Below, one piece after another: positions 45,701 through 56,600 of a DNA stretch of 64,000 bases. Both the position numbers and the translations under genes were made by a program. The notes under the pieces were generated by a model. It saw nothing but the letters and a program-made list of their open reading frames with translations. It did not search any database and was not told the origin of the DNA. Each line of letters opens with the position of its first letter. Positions within the stretch are counted from its first letter, which is position 1. The DNA comes from Tetragonia tetragonoides (Eukaryota; Streptophyta; Magnoliopsida; Caryophyllales; Aizoaceae): positions 3,763,501-3,827,500 of the forward strand of contig CM076147.1 of the NCBI GenBank assembly GCA_038025085.1, written 5' to 3'.

Positions 45701-47166
45701 AAGCCGTGGAGGATAATGGTACTTGGACTCTCGTAACTTCCACCTGGTAAACGTGCACTGGGCAATCAATGGGTTTATAAGAGGAAATACCTCTCCAATG
45801 GAGATCTTGAGCGGTTAAAAGCTCGCTTGGTTATTTTTGGAAATCATCAAATCGAAGGCTTGGATTACTCTGAGACCTTTGCTCCCGTTGCCTAAATGGC
45901 AACCATTCGTGCCTTTTTAGCTATTGCCGCTTCCAAGAATTGGGAACTTCACCAAATGGATGTCCACAATGCCTTTCTCCATGGTGATCTTGATGAGGAA
46001 GTTTATATGAAATTGCCTCCTGGCTTCACGTCATCGGAGCCAAATCTGGTAAGTCATTTTCGCAAATCTTTATATGGCTTAAAACAGGCACCCCGTTGTT
46101 GGTTTGCAAAACTGGTAACTACTTTGAAAGGGTATGGCTTTCTCCAGTCTTACTCTGATTACTCACTGTTACTTACACTAAAGATGGCGTGCAACTCAAT
46201 GTCTTGGTGTATGTTGATGATTTAATTATTTCTGGCAATAATGCTGTTGCTTTAGGGGCTTTCAAGGCCTATTTGGGTGACTGTTTTCATATGAAAGACC
46301 TTGGTCCACTTAAATATTTTCTTGGTATTGAGGTAGCTCGGAGTTCAGCTGGCTTATTTATTTGTCAAAGGAAATATACTCTTGACATTATTACTGAGGT
46401 CGGCCTCTTTGGGGCAAAACCAGCAGATACTCCCATTGAGCAAAATCACAAGTTAGGCCATGCCATTGGTGCCAAACTTGATGATCCGGAATCATATCGA
46501 CGCCTTGTAGGTCGTCTTGTGTATTTGTCTGTCACATGACTTGACTTGGCATATTCGGTTCATCTTTTATCTCAATTTATGCAAGATCCTCACCAAGAGC
46601 ATTGGGAGGCCGCTCTACGAGTTGTGCGTTATTTAAAGGGAACTCCAGGTCAAGGTATTTTATTGCGAGCTGACAGTGACTTATCTTTAAACAGATGGTG
46701 TGACTCAGACTGGCTGCCTGCCCCCCTCACACGGCGATCCTTGATGGGTTGGCTGGTATTCCTTGGTCAATCACCTATCTCATGAAAAACAAAGAAGCAA
46801 ACTACTGTCTCAAAGTCTTCCGCTGAAGCAGAATATCGATCTATGGCTGCCATCACTTGTGAGCTCAAGTGGTTGACAACTTTGTTATTAAGTTTGGGTG
46901 TTCATCATCCTAAAGCTATACCATTGTTTTGTGATAGCCAATCGGCTTTACACATTGCCCGCAATCCTATTTATCATGAACGAACGAAGCATATTAAAGT
47001 TGATTGTCACTTTGTTCGTGATGCTATTACCGAAGGTCTAATTGCTCCATCGTATGTTCCTACGACAGTGCAATTGGCTGACTTATTTACAAAGACTCTA
47101 GGCAAGAAGCAGTTTGATCTATTACTCAGCAAGTTGGGCATCGTGAACCCCCATGCTCCAACTTGA
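42749..47166 (+). pseudogene. Degenerate copia gag-pol
   Basis: Domains in copia order. Gag from ATG 42,749 (ARFNGENYDDWAGEIETAL). A CCHC knuckle near 43,540 (CTYCKKTGHEVTNC). Protease with IDTGASNHVTG near 43,885. GAG-pre-integrase LWHARMGHPSEKV near 44,260. Integrase core with IVDDFSRAV and RSDNGTEF, 44,420-44,760. Reverse transcriptase with [31 protein letters not shown] and VYVDDLIISGN, 45,770-46,500. RNase H with SSAEAEYRSMAA, DSQSALHIARNP and ADLFTKTLG, ending at 47,166. Integrase before RT marks it as Ty1/copia. Damage: TAG at 43,007 (Trp position), stops at 44,414, 45,364, 45,892, 46,537 and 46,783, and frameshifts near 43,270-43,350, 44,780, 45,745 and 46,190. It cannot move on its own; its LTRs and priming sites remain intact. 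Confidence 0.93.
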
Positions 47167-47173
47167 GGGGGAG
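47163..47173 (+). other. Polypurine tract
   Basis: TTGAGGGGGAG directly precedes the 3' LTR, the expected plus-strand priming site. Confidence 0.85.
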
Positions 47174-47367
47174 TGTTACGAGATCTGCGAGATTTCAGGC
47201 ATGACTTAAGGAATATTCGGTTCCGCCTATTTATGGCAAGTTATCATAGAGTTTGATATTGTTTAGGATTGTTTCCATATACTAAAAGATTTATATAGAT
47301 ACTAGGACTGTATATATATTTCGTATAGATCAATACAGAAAGCATATTTTCTGCCTCGAACTTGTCA
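47174..47367 (+). mobile_element. 3' LTR of Ty1/copia element
   Basis: 194 bp, TGTTACGAGATC to CTTGTCA. The following ATTCG differs by one base from ATTAG before the 5' LTR, so the 5-bp target duplication is nearly preserved. Confidence 0.95.
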
Positions 47368-49184
47368 ATTCGCAATTGCTTGTTTTGAGGAACAGAGTTT
47401 TCACTTTGTTAACTTTGTTCCAAGTAAAGTGTTTTAGATGTGTAAGATAATGTATGCATCATGACAACAATCATATTAAAACAAGCAAATGTCTGATGTG
47501 AGTGATTCGACACTCTCATTTCTCAACTAATGTCGGAGGTTTGGATTTTTGGAATGGAAATACTGCTTGCTGGAAGCACTTATCGTTTCGTGAACCTACC
47601 CTGTGCGAATAAAATTAGTCTTAACTAAATGTTTTAGGATGAACCTATGGTCTAAACTAAAAAAAATACTATATTTGTTCACTCGTTTTGTGGTCATTCC
47701 CACTACTGCGTTAGATTTTAGTAGAATGAAAGTATACAAAGAATGTCATTAATAAGCCCCCTCCCCCCCAAAAAAAAAACAAAGAAAAAAAGGAATGGAA
47801 GCTCTTCATTAGACTTCATGTAAGAAATGATAATGTGTTGTTACGCTGAGAGTTAGTGAAAGACACTTGATAAATCAATTAGAATCAATGGCAGACACTT
47901 ATCAATGTTAGGAGAAATTAGTAGAGACACTTATCAAATCAGTAGGAATTTGTGTCAGTCACTTACCGAATCTGATCAAATCAATGGATAAGAAGATTAA
48001 TTAATTTGCACCTATTGGAGCCATTTCTAATTCTTCTACTAATCCGTTAACAGCTTTTAAATGCTTGAAATTAAAGTTGAGGGACCATAATTTAAACATC
48101 ATATTCTCCATTACCCTCTCAAATAGACTAAAGACAACCTTTGTCTTATCCATTGCAGAGTGCACTATCTAGTACAAACGGAACCCAATTATAATTTGCT
48201 AAGATTATATTTAAGAGTTCTCCATAATGAAGGGAACAAAGGTACAAAGACCTTTTGAAGGTTCTTCTTTCTTTCTTTCTTTCCTTTTTATTTTAATTTG
48301 AATTTCAATTTTCAAACTTGAATATATGAATAAAAAGTACATAAAACCTTTTTGTCAGTGGCTAACAAAAAGAAAATGGCACAAAAATACAGAACACCAT
48401 GAAGATTTTGATGATCTTGTCTTCTTATTTGCCTTAACTAAAAAATTTAGCAATAATTAGTGTAAGTAAATCCATGTGGCCATGCACTTAGCCATTTGGA
48501 TATCATTTGGATCGAGATTCCGGAATCTAGCAAAAGGGTAAAGAGCAAGAGCCATATGACAGCATATAAAACAGGAACCAAAGAGTTGTTACTACCATGC
48601 CAATTTAACAGCTATCCACTTTGGCACAACAGAAGTCATTATATACCCCTTTGCTGCATTATTAATATTTTATCTCTTCAATATTAGTAATCATGTTGTG
48701 ACATAATATATTCAAATTAATGATCTAGTACAACATATAATCACCAATTCAATTCAAACTAACTAAAGGTGACTAATTCATACTAATAAGATTAAGAGGA
48801 TATTTTCAAATTAACGATCTAAGTAGTATATATATTGTGTACGTGCTTAGTTTACGGTGAATCTAAGTCCACGATAAAATTAAGTTCACACAAGACAAAC
48901 TAATCCATGTATATGATGCAATTCCACAACTACTTTGGAGTTTGCATAGTAGCTCGTGATCAGATCTAGGTATGTAGTGGCAACGAGCAACATCACGAAT
49001 CAGACCCGAAAGATATGAGCCACACAGTTGAGTTCCACTAATAAAGAAATGGACATGGGTAGGGTTGTTGAAATGTGGCTAGCTAACACAATATGGTGAC
49101 GACGTGAATTGAGAAAGATGTTGTGATCAAGATGCCACCAAAACGTTGTAAAAAAAATAAAATAAAATGCCATCAAAATATACG

Positions 49185-49187
<3 letters not shown>
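47368..49187. other. Non-coding stretch right of the copia element
   Basis: AT-rich, with a run of (CTTT)n at about 48,268 and C/A homopolymers at 47,762-47,780. At 47,860-47,980 the phrase AGACACTTATCAA(A/T) recurs three times. No gene seen. Confidence 0.45.
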
Positions 49188-49257
<70 letters not shown>

Positions 49258-50040
49258 CTCAATACCGCAATACGGCACTAACTTCCATTCGATTGACTCA
49301 AAACTAATATTAACGCGTTGTTCACACTATAAGGAATTTCAAATACCATAAAACAACTAAAATCTACTTTCGAAGGAACAACATAGGCTAACTCATCATG
49401 AGCAACACAATTATCATCCCTACGAATATGACTCCACCTAATAATCTGAAAACAAGAACAATAATCTAATATACCAAGATGAATATAACTCGCACCATCG
49501 CTGCTTGAAATCGGTGTCTTGATCAGCTCCGTCGATAAGTAAGTACCAAATCCAACATCACTGCTAGAAATCAGCATCTTGACCGGCTCTGTCGATAATT
49601 GACAATTAATCATCGACTGCCTGAACATAGCATAAATTACGCTATAAAGAAAGCGGGGCGTCAACGCGTTATCCCTACGATCAGAGGTAAGCACGAAACA
49701 TGCTGCAACTATTTGGAAGTGTAGATCCCCTTGACATAGCAGATCGAACTTGTCTTCTCGATTCATGAAACTTAACTCGATAAACAAAACTATATGAAAC
49801 TCCGACAAACGCGGAGAACAATCAAACTCCGACGAACACGGAGACTCAAACAATCTCCCACAAAAGGGGAGTTTATTAATAACCCTACCAAACATTAAAC
49901 TACAAAAACTAGATTGAAAGCAAAGAAAATATAATAACAGAGGGGCTAACCACTGGCAAAAACGCCAGTGGTAGCCCCAAGATGAGTCAAGAGGAGAAAT
50001 GGAGGCTAGGTTTTTTTTTTTAAAAAAAATATATGCTTTC
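49188..50040 (-). mobile_element. 5'-truncated LINE, 3' end with poly(A)
   Basis: Read on the minus strand, the frame ends with DYCSCFQIIRWSHIRRDDNC and VAHDELAYVV, matching the end of the RNase H-like domain of plant LINEs (..SHVRR.GN.VAH.LA..). It closes with FEIPYSVNNALILVLSQSNGS and a stop at 49,278. A poly(A) tail follows (41 T on the plus strand, 49,215-49,255) and then (TAA)n. An internal duplication (KMLISSSDVGF / KTPISSSDGAS) is visible. The 5' truncation point is near 50,040. Target duplications are masked by the AT-rich flanks, though AAAATATA occurs on both sides. Confidence 0.65.
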
Positions 50041-50045
50041 TTATA

Positions 50046-50302
50046 ATCCAACTATCCAAGATAAATGTATACATTGTTGCTTTTATTTTGTTTCAAATAA
50101 ATGTATACATTGTTCATAAAATAAGTGGTCCCAATAACCTTTTTACCATTATATCCACATACCATTACACCCACTAACTAACCCAGCCTCTCTTTATTCC
50201 CCAAAAAACAAGGGCAATGTTGGAAGTTAATCCCTTTTTCCTCACCTTAAATAAACTAGTGCAAAAACAACAATGTATACATTTATCTGAAACGGATGAC
50301 TA
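50046..50302. mobile_element. Probable old MITE
   Basis: AGATAAATGTATACATTGTT near 50,058 is inverted at about 50,265-50,290 (AACAATGTATACATTTATCT), and a partial second copy lies at about 50,092. Outer ends are diverged. A Stowaway-type origin is likely because the right end GAAACGGATGA resembles a decayed CTCCGTTTC end. Confidence 0.45.
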
Positions 50303-50309
50303 TATAATA

Positions 50310-50532
50310 CTCCCTCCGGATCACAAGTAACATTACATTGGACTTTTCAAGGGGTTTTCAAGACACTACTTACTATAAAGATTATAAATTTTTGATTTGT
50401 TTGAAAGTACTATTTGAAATGAATCTAGCAAAAGTATATTTATATTGTAAACTTTATAATTTTTCATTAACCAATGGTAAAAGTTTGTTAACATTAACTT
50501 CAAACATAATGTTATTTGTGGTCCAAAGTTAG
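50310..50532. mobile_element. Stowaway-like MITE with decayed right end
   Basis: The left end CTCCCTCCGGATCACAAGTA is preceded by TA; the inverse of the right end reads ACTTTGGACCACAAATAACA. Inverted matching covers GGATCACAAGTAACATTA / GGACCACAAATAACATTA. It is followed by TA at 50,533. Confidence 0.7.
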
Positions 50533-52125
50533 TAATCCTCATCTACTATTTTCTTAAAAGCTGAAAATGTGGGTGAGGAGGAGGTGGAGAGGAAAATTTA
50601 TGAGAAAAAATAGGGAAAAAGTAGAAGCACCCTACAAGCTAGGCCAAACACCTCATTAATTGGACTAAGAAGTAAGGTACTTACTTCTTTGGTCCTTTCC
50701 ACTTGCACGGTTTGACCAAAGCATCGCAAAAATTTTGCAAACCATCATCAGTGCGTATTGTTGGACCTGCGTCCAGCTAAGTTGGCTGGGCGCAGGTCCA
50801 AACGCCGTCGTTTGGTTGCCGCAGCAATACTTCACGCGATAAAAGAACGGTTATAAATTCGAATATAAGTTATTCACGCGTTTGAGTACATTAATTTTTT
50901 CTATCTCCTCCGCTCCCATCTCCAGCAACATGGCTGGTGAAGTAGACGACCACCCCAGTGACCCTCACCCTTCCCCCGCTTTCTCTCTCCTCCCCTCACA
51001 CTTATGGCCTTCTGCACCCCCGCTCCTCTGCCCTCAGCTCAAGACCCACCGCCGGGAAAAGTGAGATTGGGTGTGAACAGTGGGGGAAGTGAGTCGTGGA
51101 TATGAAATATTTTGGCAAGATATTGGTGATAACTTGATTGCCACCAAGGTCCATCCAAATTGGATGGACTTAGGTACATATAAAAAAATTTAATCTAGAA
51201 CCACGACTATCCCTTAATCCATCTTGGTCAAACTAATTTTTTTGCACCGGATTGACTCCTAATAAATGTGTACTTTGAATAAGTGGTGTCTCAATTGACA
51301 AGTCTCGAATCTATGACTTTACTGAGGAAATGGACTGTCAAGTCACTCACACCAAACACTTATTAATCTTGCAAACCATAATTCGACCCTTTTTCTCCTC
51401 ACTTCGTATTACAAACGGTGTAATATTTTGTATTCCCTTTCACTAAAAGAAGGCAAGAAAAATAACTTGTTTTCCCCTCTTCCATTAACTAACTCAGTGA
51501 TTTGTTAGTAGCAAAAAAGAAAAAAAAACTTTGTGATTCGTTACTAAATAGATTGAGTAACCACAAAATCACCCTTAATATGAGACTACCTTAAACAAAC
51601 TAAGTCTGACGTCATATTGATGTTAGATTTAGCCATAAAGGTGACCTCATGTTGAGGTGGCCTCACATATAATACCTATTATTGAGTAACATGAGCCTTG
51701 CTTTGAGACGGCAACTTTTGCCTTTTAAGGATAATTTTGGTTGTGGTAAAGAGGATAATTTGAAGAATTGAGATGCCAACATCTAGTCTAGTCTAATAAA
51801 AAAAAAATGGTGTGGTTAACGGAACATAGCAATGGTGTTCCCTTGTCGCCTCCATTTTCCTGTGAACAATCTGTTCTTCGTTCACCAATACGTACATTTA
51901 ACATTATTATGATATTATTATACTGCAGCTTTGATTCTTTGAACAACATTACTATATTGTATACTGAATACTGATAACCTAACCATGCATTATTATCATA
52001 AAACTCCAAATAAAAAAGGGGTAGAGTAAACATTGAGAATCCTTGATTGCTGAATGTTGATATTTGATAATCTTAGTGGGATTTGTGAAGGAAACTTATA
52101 ATGTACTATCACTGTCATGTAAAGT
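50533..52125. other. Non-coding stretch with one strong hairpin
   Basis: No gene recognised. 50,763-50,799 is a GC-rich inverted repeat (GGACCTGCGTCCAGC / GCTGGGCGCAGGTCC, 7-base loop). 50,880-51,060 is C-rich with an open frame of low-complexity Pro/Ser content that I do not regard as a gene. Confidence 0.45.
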
Positions 52126-52708
52126 ATTCAAGAGTATTGTCTCTCTCCTTTCACAACTCTAACTTTTCTCTTTTGCCTCTTCTCATCTTTCATCATAGTT
52201 TCATGTTGGGAGGACCAATTTAGGTCATTCTCGGCCTGTATTTGATATTCTTCATCTAGTTTGACTCTAATTTCTACTCTTTTTCGCTCTAGGTGGAATA
52301 AATTTTGTGGAGTTCTTTGGTTTTTTCATTTCTTCCTTTTCATAGGATTCTCTTTTCGCCTATAGTGCGATTTCTATTTCATAGATTCAATATGAATTTG
52401 GGGACCGGATATACATTCAATCGATGGTATCAAACAGAGTTTTGTAGGCAAGTGATTGCATTGTTCGCGGTGAAGATCTCCACTTCCGTCAAAGATGAAG
52501 ATACATCAAAGGAAGCACATGGTTACTATGCATGTTGGGAGTCACACCGAGGTGTCCTTGTCGATTGTATTGTTAGCAAAAGTTGTGTTGTTACTGTTAA
52601 TTTAGTATATTCTAGGGTTATTTTGATTGTAGATGCCGTATGACTTTTCTATTAATGAAAATTTCCTATTCCCCTCTCAAAAAAAAAAAAAAAAAAGAAT
52701 TCAAGAGT
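52126..52708 (+). mobile_element. 5'-truncated LINE insertion with poly(A) and 10-bp target duplication
   Basis: ATTCAAGAGT occurs at 52,126-52,135 and 52,699-52,708. The insert ends in AATGAAAATTTCCTATTCCC, then CTCTC and A17 (52,680-52,696), the usual tail of plant LINEs. An open frame at 52,305-52,643 (YTFNRWYQTEFCRQVIALFA) could be part of the LINE C-terminus but is not recognisable with confidence. Confidence 0.65.
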
Positions 52709-52711
52709 GTT

Positions 52712-53689
52712 TGTTAATTCTTGCTTGAACAGAACAATTTACGAGGAAGGAAAATAATATGTTCTTCACTAATACGAAGTTCTTTCATGATTAAAGCCTT
52801 AGAGGTATACTAATAATGTTCGAAATTAGTTAGGTGTCTATAAGACAACGCGGGAAGGTAGTCATTGTAGTCGACGGTGAATACCCTTGGTGCGAACAAA
52901 AAAAAAAAAATAGTCACTAAATCTCTAAGTTATGAAGAACTCTTCCATGATTAGAGGTGTAATAATGCTCGAAATTAGTTATTACACCTCTAAGTTATGA
53001 AGAACTAAGAATCCAGGATGCCACTGGAGTCCAAAGTTCAAAAAAAAAGGGAAATGAAAAGAAAAGTGAAGAAACCTCAGCAGGTCATCCTATGCTATCC
53101 AGTATAATGTTAATGCCAGAATGATGATGTTTGGCTAAAGTTAGCTATCTAGTTGAGTAGTTGGCTATTACTCTTAGCTAACTTTGGTTTTTCAGCGTTG
53201 GACATTGTAGAGATACACTTGTAAACATTTTGATCCGAGGGTACCACATCGGTATCCTTTTGGAGAATGGAAATGAAACCCGCCATTTTCCAGAAAAGGG
53301 AAGAAACCACTCTAACGAGGCTATATTCCCACAAAAATACATTGTACTAGGTTACATCCCGGCCTCTTACAAATTGCCGGATCAACAACTAAGAACAGTG
53401 AGCTACAAATTCACCATGATACAAGGTTTGTGCGGCGAACAAGGTACACAAGAAAGTTATTTCCCTTGCCCATGAGATTGATGATGCTCAAAAACAGATC
53501 ACAGTCAATTATGTACAACCCAGGGCATAACAAACTTGCACACTATTGCTTATTACTACAATAATAATATTACCGAAAAATAATCTACAAAATTAATTAT
53601 GTGCAGAGTATAGAAGATGTATATCTATTTGGTAATTGGTATAATGGGATCCAGAAACTAACTCTATGGAGAGATGAGGTTCAATATTC
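52712..53689. other. Downstream flank of the E2F gene
   Basis: Besides the SINE fragment it contains a diverged direct duplication (52,779-52,833 and 52,934-52,985, keyed by AATGTTCGAAATTAGTTA / AATGCTCGAAATTAGTTA). A perfect 12-bp inverted repeat (GAGGTGTAATAA / TTATTACACCTC) lies at about 52,952-52,989. No gene seen. Confidence 0.45.
52815..52911 (+). mobile_element. 3' part of a SINE (same family as 35.2 kb)
   Basis: TGTCTATAAGACAACGCGGGA, then AGTCATTGTAGTCGACGGTGAATA and a poly(A) of 12 at 52,899-52,911 match the 3' body of the SINE at 35.2 kb read in its own sense. The tRNA-like head is missing. Confidence 0.65.
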
Positions 53690-56600
53690 TCACTTGCCGT
53701 TGCCCCACAGATCTGTCATACTGACTTCAACATCTGACTGCAGCCAATAATCTCCCTCCGGTTCGCTCTGAAAAGACAGAATCAAAATAAATTTGGTAAG
53801 TTACCCAGCAAAAACATTTATAAACCTCTATACGGACATTTTTATGCTGCTTTTTGATAAAGATCATTTCTTAAAATCCCATGAAGGTGAAATGTGTGTT
53901 ATATATGGGAGGACTCCTTACTAGCATAGAGTCAGAATTGAGACTTAGTAATTGTAAACTTACATAAAAGTCTGATGGTGTGATTTTCTGAATCTGATAG
54001 TCATCTGATCTAGGCACCATGGACCTATCAAGAGAGAGCAAATTCTTTTGGTGGGCACGGGAAGCTTCTCTTTCGATTTGGGCTTCCACACAAAAGCCTT
54101 TACTAGATGAATCTGAATTTATCGAGTTGCCAGTCTTGCCAACCTCGAAATTTGAATCCTTATGACCCTCTTCAGTTCCACTGCTGATCATTACCAGCAT
54201 AATCAGTAAAGTTTGGTCCAACAGAAGTTTTGAACATCGATTCATGTATGGACAAGTTACCTCAAGAAAAATATATCTATTGGTCCCGTTGAGCTTCTAA
54301 GTATGATCCTATACTGCTTTTCTGCGAAACATAAATCCTGCATACATAAGTGGAGAAAATAAGGTGACATTGCATTTTACATTATTCCATCAAATTTCAG
54401 CCTTTCACTCCACATTATTCCATCCTATTGCAGCATTTCACTCACTTTGTCTGGATCAGGAACTTCAACACAACTGGCTTGAGGAGCTCTAATAGCGAAA
54501 ACTGTTTGATTCTGAAACATAGATAACACAAGCACCCAATGAGTTCATAAACATAAAATAAATTAAGATTCTGAAAACCACGTCAATTGTTAGTAACACG
54601 AGCCTGGAAGCACGGATGTGTCATAATATCAGCGGCTGACAAGAAGAGATGCCTATAACATTTGAGCACAGAAGGTGTCAGGAACAGAAAGTCAAATTAA
54701 TTAATAAAACGGACTTAATTAAAAATAAAAATGAATGAGCATCATGACAGATAGTACTTTTGATTCCGTTCATCTTCACGTAGAGCCCTGAGAAGCTCCT
54801 TCTTTTCCCTAAAGCAAATATGATGTCAGCCAATCAATCTTCAGGGACATGAACATAAACAGAATTAAAGGTTTCTTAGAGGGCAGACCTTATGCATGCA
54901 TCAAGTCTAAATTCTTCATCACAAAGACTTTCAAGTTCATCCTGTTGTCAAACAACATAACAGACATTGAGTCATCATGTCCTTCCGGAAGAGCAAAAAG
55001 TATTGCAACATAAGCAGATATAACAGCTTGAAGAACCCCTAAAATAGTAGTTATTCTCATGTTAAGCGCTTTCTGTGTAACCACTAGTATCCAGATGAAA
55101 CTCTGAAAGCTTGAAGGACGTGAAACAGGAAGACACAGAAACATTCATTCAATACCAAATGTTATCTATAAAACTTCCGCAGATACAAATGCCCCAAGAT
55201 TTCTTCTGCCTTTGACTGCCAATGGAGTCTGTCATGCCTGTCCTGTGTCCCACCAGGAAGAATCTGGCAGGCCATAGAGTCGCAGCAGGCTATGAAAACC
55301 AGTCAAAAGTCTTGTTAAACTGGACAAATCTACTGCGGAACCAGCCTATCCAACCTTGACTATGGAAAGAAGAGTACATATTTGCAAAATGGAGCAGGGA
55401 AACGTTAAAAATGTTGCCTCTTAAAGGGTGCCCATCTTCCCAAATTCCAATGAGCTACTGAATTTATGCTTCTTTACTTCTTTTTTTCACTTTTCGATGA
55501 AAAGTTAGAATACAGGCTCTCAATAAGCTATTTATTTGAAACAGAAAATATAAGGTACGAGTACATAATAAGAATATGCCACAGGAACTAATGGAGCACC
55601 CAGCTAGTTCTGGCAATCTGGGATCAGTTATAGGCAGGCTCCCAAGGTCAGATCCTGGTCTTATACTGAAAGGAAGGGTTAAACGAATATTGATCATAGT
55701 TAATTAATAAAATTCAATTTGTAGGATAATCAGGATGCCTCAACACCTTTGCATAATTCCCTTCTATATGCCTCAAGGATAAAACTAAACGTTACTTCAT
55801 TTTTTTGTTTTTTTTTTCTTTTCCTGATAGCCAATTATCTATATTATGCAACAAACCCAACAATTCATTTCAGCAATAATCATAGTGCAGCTTCCTACAG
55901 CAAAAATGCATAAAGTAGCAGTGAAGAAAAGATCAACCAAGTAGTTGCTTTGCAATTGATCATGTTTTAAGGTTATGCTAATTAGCGGATAATGGATACA
56001 AAGCTATAAGATTAACTAAAAAAAACATAGAAATGAGTAGCTTAAACCTCTAACTTAGTAACTTGATCTTCCATACTCCCTGGTCCTGAATTTAATCCCC
56101 TATTCAAAAGAATGAGAAGTCACATGAGTTTACAACATGCATCAAACAAGAAATAAATGAGCATATGACTAGACAAAAGAATATTACTTCCATCGCATTA
56201 GACTTTTTGAAGTTTTCTCAATCAAGCCAATTCCTTCAAGCACATTTGTTATATCATACAGTCTCCTCTTCCTCAACTGCAAAATGATAGAAATCAGAGT
56301 GAGGATGAGCAGCAACTGACTGGCAAGAGTATCATCAGTCCATTTGACAAGTCATTCTTACAAAGGATCATAATGATGTACCTATACTCAACTTATGGCA
56401 TTAAATATTAAAATTTACTTGATATGTTGCCTAAGAAAGTGATTCATAAGGTCAAATCTACTTGCAGAATTTTATTGACCTCTGCAGACGGAATAAAGTC
56501 GTAACTTATAAAAACCTTTGGTTTATTTCTCAGAGGAAGGGTACATTTATGGATTCAGTTGATTCATGCCTACTACTTAAGGAGACAGCCTCTTGAGAAT

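Noticed and set aside
49000..49278. Frame with Lys and Ile runs
   Set aside because: Translation of the LINE poly(A) tail and (TAA)n, not a gene.
50882..51064. 60-codon Pro/Ser-rich frame
   Set aside because: C-rich low-complexity DNA; no homologue pattern and no splice context.
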